Below, piece after piece: positions 6,805 to 10,210 of a stretch of DNA of 10,210 nucleotides (positions are counted from its first letter, which is position 1; every line of letters begins with the position of its first letter). The stretch lies in the NCBI GenBank assembly GCA_012513195.1, contig JAAZCR010000041.1, positions 1-10,210 of the forward strand. Direction: 5' to 3'. Origin of the DNA: Bacilli bacterium. GTDB taxonomy: Bacteria; Bacillota_I; Bacilli_A; Haloplasmatales; Haloplasmataceae. Position numbers and translations under genes: made by a program. The notes under the pieces were generated by a model. The model saw nothing but the letters and a program-made list of their open reading frames with translations, made no database searches and was not told where the DNA came from.

Positions 6805-9480
6805 TTAATATGAAACTTCTTGTTTTGGTTTAATCAGTTTGAATAATAATTTCGATAATTCTTTTAAAATAAATGGTACTAACGCAAGACCAATAACTAA
6901 TAACCAATGAGGTAATGAAAGACTTTGTACTTCAAAAGCTTTCGCAAACACAGGTACTACAATTACAATAACCTGAAGTAGGAGTCCGATTAGAATAGAT
7001 GCAATTAATAGTTTATTTTTAAACAAGCCTACTTGAAATACTAGTTTATTAAAGTTACGCATAGATAATGAATAGAATAGTTGTGAGCATGCAAGGACAA
7101 TGAATGCCATTGTACGCGCATACACTTCGATGCTTTCTTTAACTGCATCATCTGTGACTGAGAAATAATCCTTTGAATATAGTCCATAATAAAACGCAAA
7201 TAACGTTAGTAAACCTATTAAGGTACCACCAATTAATACTCTTAACCAAGCCCCATGCGCGAAGAAACTTTCTTTAGGACTACGAGGTTTCTGTTTCATG
7301 ATGTCCTTATCACCTGGATCTATACCTAACGCAATCGCTGGCAGGGCATCAGTAATTAGATTAACCCAAAGAATCTGGGTTGCGACTAATGGCACTGGCC
7401 AGTTTAAGATAATCGCAAAGAATACCGCAAATACTTCTCCTAAGTTACATGATAAGAGAAAATTAACAGCTTTCTTAATGTTATTGTAAATGTTACGACC
7501 TTCCTCTACAGCATGTACAATTGTAGTAAAATTATCATCTGTTAAAATCATATCACTAGCACCTTTAGAAACATCGGTACCAGTAATGCCCATAGCCACA
7601 CCAATATCCGCAAACTTAAGAGAAGGAGCATCATTAACCCCGTCACCAGTCATCGAAACAATGTTTCCTTGTTTTTTAAAGGCCTTGATAATCTTCACTT
7701 TATGTTCTGGTGACACCCGCGCAAATACGCGATATTTGTTGATGTTTTGTGCAAACTCTTCCTCAGACAGTTCGTCAATTTCTACCCCAGTTATACATTG
7801 ATCAATATTATCCGCCATGCCTAATTCTTTCGCAATCGCAAAAGCAGTGTTTTTATGGTCTCCTGTAATCATAATTGGTGTAATACCTGCTTTTTTACAT
7901 TCAGCGATGGAGTCTTTAACTTCTAATCGTGGTGGGTCAATCATCCCGACAAAGCCAATAAGGATTAACTCTTTTTCCATCTCTTCAGATGTAATAATAG
8001 TATCGACATCTTTGTAAGCACAACCTAATACACGCAAGGCATTACTCGACATTTCCTCCGCAATTTCTAGACATTCCTTTTTAATGTCTTCTGTTAAAGG
8101 TATAATTTCCCCATTACGTAAAATATGAGTACATATATTCAGAAGATTATCGAGCGCACCTTTAGTATGAACACGATAATGGTTCGCTTCTTTATTTAAA
8201 GTGGACATCATCTTTCTGATCGAGTCAAAAGGACGTTCACCCACCCGTGGATAGGTTTTGTCTAAGTCGTTTTTGTGTAAACCAAACTTTTCACCTAATA
8301 CAAGCAAAGCAACTTCTGTAGGATCACCCGTAGCCTTTCCATTATTGTAGGTTGCATCTGTACAAAGTACCATGGTTTTTATTAAGGTTTCTTCTACATC
8401 AGTGTTTATATTTTGATTAGTTTCGTGGCCGATATCCCTTAGATCATCTAGAGTATACATTTTGACTACTGTCATTTTATTTTGGGTCAATGTACCTGTT
8501 TTATCAGAACAGATAATGTTGACACAACCTAATGTTTCTACTGCAGGGAGTCTTTTGACAATCGCATTAATTTTTGACATTCGCTGTACACCTAAGGCAA
8601 GGACAATCGCTACGATGGCTGCTAAACCCTCAGGAACCGCTGCAACTGCCAAACTAATTGCGGTTTTAAACATTTCCAGTGCATCACGCTGTTGAATTAA
8701 CGAAACGATAAATATTAAAGCACAGATGCCAAGGGCAGCAATCCCGAGGATTTTTCCTAATTCCTGAAGCCTAATTTGAAGGGGGGTCATTTCTTCCTCA
8801 TCTTGTTCGAGGATGTTGGCAATCTTACCAATTTCGGTATTCATTCCCGTTCCGACCGCTACCGCTATCCCGCGACCATAAGTAGCCATGGTTGACATAA
8901 ATGCCATATTAGCCTGGTCACCAATAGGAATCTTTTCATCATCGAATACTAACTCAGCATGCTTTTCAACAGGTACAGATTCTCCAGTTAAGGCAGATTC
9001 TTCAATTTGCAAGTTTACTGTTTCAATTAACCGCAAATCACAAGGGATATAGCGCCCTGCATCGATAATAACGATATCTCCAGGAACAATCAATTCAGAA
9101 CTGATTTCTTTTATTTGCCCATCTCGCTTTACTAATGATTTGGGAGTAGTTAATTTCTTAAGTGCTTCAATTGCCTTTTCAGCCTTATACTCTTGAACAA
9201 CACCAATCACCGCATTTAAAATTACAACTATAATGATGATGATAGCCTCGGTATAATCACCAATAATAAGCGTAATTAAGGTGGCTGCAAGTAGCACATA
9301 GATAAGATAATCGTTAAGTTGCGACAAAAATAAAGACAGGATACTTTTCTTGGGTTTTTCTTTTAACTTGTTTTCACCATACTCTTGTAATCTCCTATTT
9401 GCTTCGTCTTCTGTCAAACCAGTTTCAACATTAACATTTAACTCCTTTAATACTTCTTCCGTAGACTTTAAATACCACAT
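6805..9480 (-). CDS. P2-type cation-transporting ATPase (Ca2+/Mn2+ pump; Mn2+ export likely)
   Basis: An 891-residue P-type ATPase of the SERCA/PMCA-like bacterial group. In order: N-terminal cation-ATPase domain, actuator motif TGES at 165-168, M4 ion site PEGL at 283-286, phosphorylation motif DKTGTLT with Asp326, P-domain MITGDHKN, hinge TGDGVND at 611-617, M5 site N679-LG-E682, M6 site N707-LIT-D711, and C-terminal helices. These match SERCA site II residues (Glu309, Asn768, Glu771, Asn796, Asp800). The M8 helix reads FIVLACSQLFYSLS with no acidic residue where SERCA has Glu908, which fits a single-ion pump of the PMCA/SPCA kind. I chose the ATG at 9480 because GGAGG at 9492-9496 is placed to serve it; a GTG at 9498 would extend it by six residues but overlaps that site. 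Sequence alone would say Ca2+; the Mn2+ riboswitch in its leader argues for Mn2+ efflux, as for Lactococcus YoaB and streptococcal MgtA. Complete and intact. Confidence 0.95.
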   Translation of the reverse strand: MWYLKSTEEVLKELNVNVETGLTEDEANRRLQEYGENKLKEKPKKSILSLFLSQLNDYLIYVLLAATLITLIIGDYTEAIIIIIVVILNAVIGVVQEYKAEKAIEALKKLTTPKSLVKRDGQIKEISSELIVPGDIVIIDAGRYIPCDLRLIETVNLQIEESALTGESVPVEKHAELVFDDEKIPIGDQANMAFMSTMATYGRGIAVAVGTGMNTEIGKIANILEQDEEEMTPLQIRLQELGKILGIAALGICALIFIVSLIQQRDALEMFKTAISLAVAAVPEGLAAIVAIVLALGVQRMSKINAIVKRLPAVETLGCVNIICSDKTGTLTQNKMTVVKMYTLDDLRDIGHETNQNINTDVEETLIKTMVLCTDATYNNGKATGDPTEVALLVLGEKFGLHKNDLDKTYPRVGERPFDSIRKMMSTLNKEANHYRVHTKGALDNLLNICTHILRNGEIIPLTEDIKKECLEIAEEMSSNALRVLGCAYKDVDTIITSEEMEKELILIGFVGMIDPPRLEVKDSIAECKKAGITPIMITGDHKNTAFAIAKELGMADNIDQCITGVEIDELSEEEFAQNINKYRVFARVSPEHKVKIIKAFKKQGNIVSMTGDGVNDAPSLKFADIGVAMGITGTDVSKGASDMILTDDNFTTIVHAVEEGRNIYNNIKKAVNFLLSCNLGEVFAVFFAIILNWPVPLVATQILWVNLITDALPAIALGIDPGDKDIMKQKPRSPKESFFAHGAWLRVLIGGTLIGLLTLFAFYYGLYSKDYFSVTDDAVKESIEVYARTMAFIVLACSQLFYSLSMRNFNKLVFQVGLFKNKLLIASILIGLLLQVIVIVVPVFAKAFEVQSLSLPHWLLVIGLALVPFILKELSKLLFKLIKPKQEVSY

Positions 9481-9512
9481 ATTTAAGTAAACCTCCACTT
9501 ATTTGGGGGTAC

Positions 9513-9558
9513 AAAAAAACCTCCAAAATAATGGATTGTCCCCCATTATTTTGAAGGT
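9513..9558 (-). terminator. Riboswitch expression platform: intrinsic terminator in the ATPase leader
   Basis: On the minus strand a 16-bp stem pairs 9543-9558 with 9519-9534 (one U-G wobble), with the eight-base loop GGGACAAU, followed by an uninterrupted run of seven T (9513-9519, the first base in the stem). The 5' arm begins ACCUUC, the same bases that form the 3' strand of aptamer stem P1. The two structures are mutually exclusive, so ligand binding should disrupt the terminator and allow transcription into the ATPase gene. Confidence 0.88.
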
Positions 9559-9641
9559 CTCGTTTCCAAGGTTAGACTTGGTTAATTAACCGGGTGGTTC
9601 TCACCGTGATGACGGCTAATTAATCAAAACTACTCCCCTTC
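9553..9641 (-). promoter_or_regulatory. yybP-ykoY (Mn2+-sensing) riboswitch aptamer
   Basis: The 89-base minus-strand RNA carries the family hallmarks: GAAGGGGAGUAG at the 5' end, the internal CGUCAUCACG and CCGG segments, and ACGAGACCUUC at the 3' end. Stems can be drawn throughout: P1 GAAGG with CCUUC; P2 AUUAAUUAGCCG with CGGUUAAUU; P3 GGUG-AGAAC-CACC; P4 CCAAG with CUUGG. This closely parallels the L. lactis yoaB aptamer, whose conserved loops L1 (GGGGAGUAG) and L3 (around CGUCA) dock to build the Mn2+ site. The family is known to activate Mn2+ exporters, including P-type ATPases. Here it leads into the P-type ATPase 73 bases downstream. Recognised by eye, not by a covariance model. Confidence 0.9.
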
Positions 9642-9650
9642 TTACGATTT

Positions 9651-9679
9651 ATTATATGATAATTTTAATATTTTTACAA
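9651..9679 (-). promoter_or_regulatory. Promoter for the riboswitch-ATPase transcript
   Basis: On the minus strand: TTGTAA (9674-9679), a 17-base spacer, TATAAT (9651-9656). Transcription would begin near 9644, only a few bases before the first base of aptamer stem P1, which is the expected geometry for a leader riboswitch. Confidence 0.75.
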
Positions 9680-9698
9680 TAAATATCTTAATATATAT

Positions 9699-10115
9699 TT
9701 ATTCACCAATGATTTTAATTAGTACCCTTTTTGGACGTTTACCATCAAATTCACCATAAAAGATTTGTTCCCAAGGTCCTAAATCTAAGCACCCATTGGT
9801 GATGGCAACTATAACTTCCCGTCCCATTATCGTCCGTTTTAAATGCGCATCTGCATTATCTTCATACGTATTATGCTCATATTGATTATATGGTTTCTCA
9901 GGTGCTAGTTTTTCTAAGAAACGTTCAAAATCACGATGTAGGCCAACTTCATCATCATTGATAAAGACGCTAGCGGTAATATGCATCGCATTAACTAGTA
10001 CCAATCCCTCTTTAATCCCACTTGTGGTCACACATTCTTCTACTTCTTTAGTTATATTGATAAAAGCACGTCGGGTAGGAGTATTAAACCATAGTTCCTT
10101 GCGATAAGATTTCAC
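9699..10115 (-). CDS. yjbQ: YjbQ / UPF0047 family protein (secondary thiamine-phosphate synthase-like)
   Basis: A 138-residue protein, the normal length for this family. Hallmarks: [15 protein letters not shown] (His45), [27 protein letters not shown] with His81 and His91, [19 protein letters not shown] at about 112-125, and PKRVLIKI at the end. The start is GTG 10115, seven bases after GAGG (10123-10126). A longer frame to 10154 exists, but it would overlap the upstream gene, and the extra residues are not part of the family. Family members have been reported to give weak thiamine-phosphate synthase activity, and their conserved histidines suggest a metal or phosphate site; the true physiological role is uncertain. 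It follows the upstream PatB-like gene by four bases and is surely in its operon. No clear terminator follows it before the ATPase promoter, so some read-through into the riboswitch is possible. Confidence 0.92.
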   Translation of the reverse strand: MKSYRKELWFNTPTRRAFINITKEVEECVTTSGIKEGLVLVNAMHITASVFINDDEVGLHRDFERFLEKLAPEKPYNQYEHNTYEDNADAHLKRTIMGREVIVAITNGCLDLGPWEQIFYGEFDGKRPKRVLIKIIGE

Positions 10116-10119
10116 CTTC

Positions 10120-10210
10120 TCACCTCTTATAAGTGAAGCGTTTATCATAAGCATCTTTTAGTCGCGATAATGCTTGTTCAAGTGTTGAACGATGACAAGC
10201 AATATTTAAA
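10120..10210 (-). CDS. C-terminal end of a PatB/MalY-type PLP-dependent C-S lyase (partial)
   Basis: Only the last 29 codons are inside the window, ending in TGA at 10120-10122. The fragment reads [20 protein letters not shown] and then nine further residues. PatB/MalY proteins (cystathionine beta-lyase-like, aminotransferase class I/II fold) characteristically have an R-x-N-I-x-C-x-R-S segment here, where the Arg binds the substrate carboxylate, followed by a final helix of the form L-x-x-A-L-x-R-hydrophobic. This matches well, but a related class I/II aminotransferase cannot be excluded from so short a piece. The gene is immediately upstream of yjbQ with a four-base gap. Its TGA stop is evidence that this organism does not read TGA as Trp. 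Confidence 0.65.
   Translation of the reverse strand, partial: LNIACHRSTLEQALSRLKDAYDKRFTYKR

Noticed and set aside
7298..8695. Several plus-strand open frames opposite the P-type ATPase gene.
   Set aside because: They are the antisense of conserved ATPase motifs, have no start signals, and match nothing.
9580..9591. Perfect 12-bp palindrome GGTTAATTAACC as a possible repressor operator.
   Set aside because: It lies inside the riboswitch aptamer, where its bases are accounted for by stem P2 and the start of P4.
9642..9698. Terminator for yjbQ in the AT-rich gap.
   Set aside because: No GC-containing stem followed by a T run is present; the stretch is explained by the ATPase promoter.
1..10210. 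Mycoplasma-type code with TGA as Trp.
   Set aside because: Trp is TGG in the intact genes, no in-frame TGA interrupts any gene, and the PatB-like gene ends in TGA at 10120-10122.

Overview
This is AT-rich bacterial DNA with Gram-positive-style signals: strong AGGAGG-type ribosome binding sites, TTGNAA/TATAAT promoters and U-tailed terminators. It uses the standard code: intact genes end in TAA, TAG and TGA, and Trp is TGG. The lipoprotein style (FAGC lipobox followed by a Thr-rich linker), the UPF0316, Dabb and YjbQ genes and the base composition together suggest a Bacillota/Mollicutes relative that has kept TGA as a stop, such as Acholeplasma, Izemoplasma or Haloplasma types. That placement is inference.

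Layout. Positions 1-717, minus strand: a Dabb-domain protein followed by the start of a UPF0316 membrane protein, driven by a good promoter at 754-782. Positions 769-6742, plus strand: a broken three-gene cluster of a LolD/MacB-type ABC ATPase, its large FtsX/MacB-type permease, and a very large lipoprotein with an FN3-like domain. It carries at least seven in-frame stops and three single-base frameshifts, all between 1041 and 4285. The remaining 2.4 kb of the lipoprotein gene is fully open. Positions 6759-6793: a perfect 15-bp bidirectional terminator between convergent genes. Positions 6805-9480, minus strand: a complete P2-type Ca2+/Mn2+ P-type ATPase. Positions 9513-9679: its leader, with promoter, a yybP-ykoY (Mn2+) riboswitch aptamer and an overlapping intrinsic terminator. 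Positions 9699-10210, minus strand: yjbQ (UPF0047), preceded by the last 29 codons of a PatB/MalY-type aminotransferase-fold lyase.

How it fits together. The best functional story is the riboswitch and pump pair. The aptamer's closing stem P1 uses the same bases as the 5' arm of the terminator. Mn2+ binding should therefore prevent termination and switch on the ATPase, which makes Mn2+ efflux the likely physiological role of a protein that sequence alone would call a Ca2+ ATPase. The ABC/lipoprotein cluster looks like a recently inactivated export or envelope system: motifs are still excellent, but no product of the ATPase, permease or signal peptide can be made in one piece. I found no CRISPR array, IS element, tRNA, rRNA or convincing new defence system.
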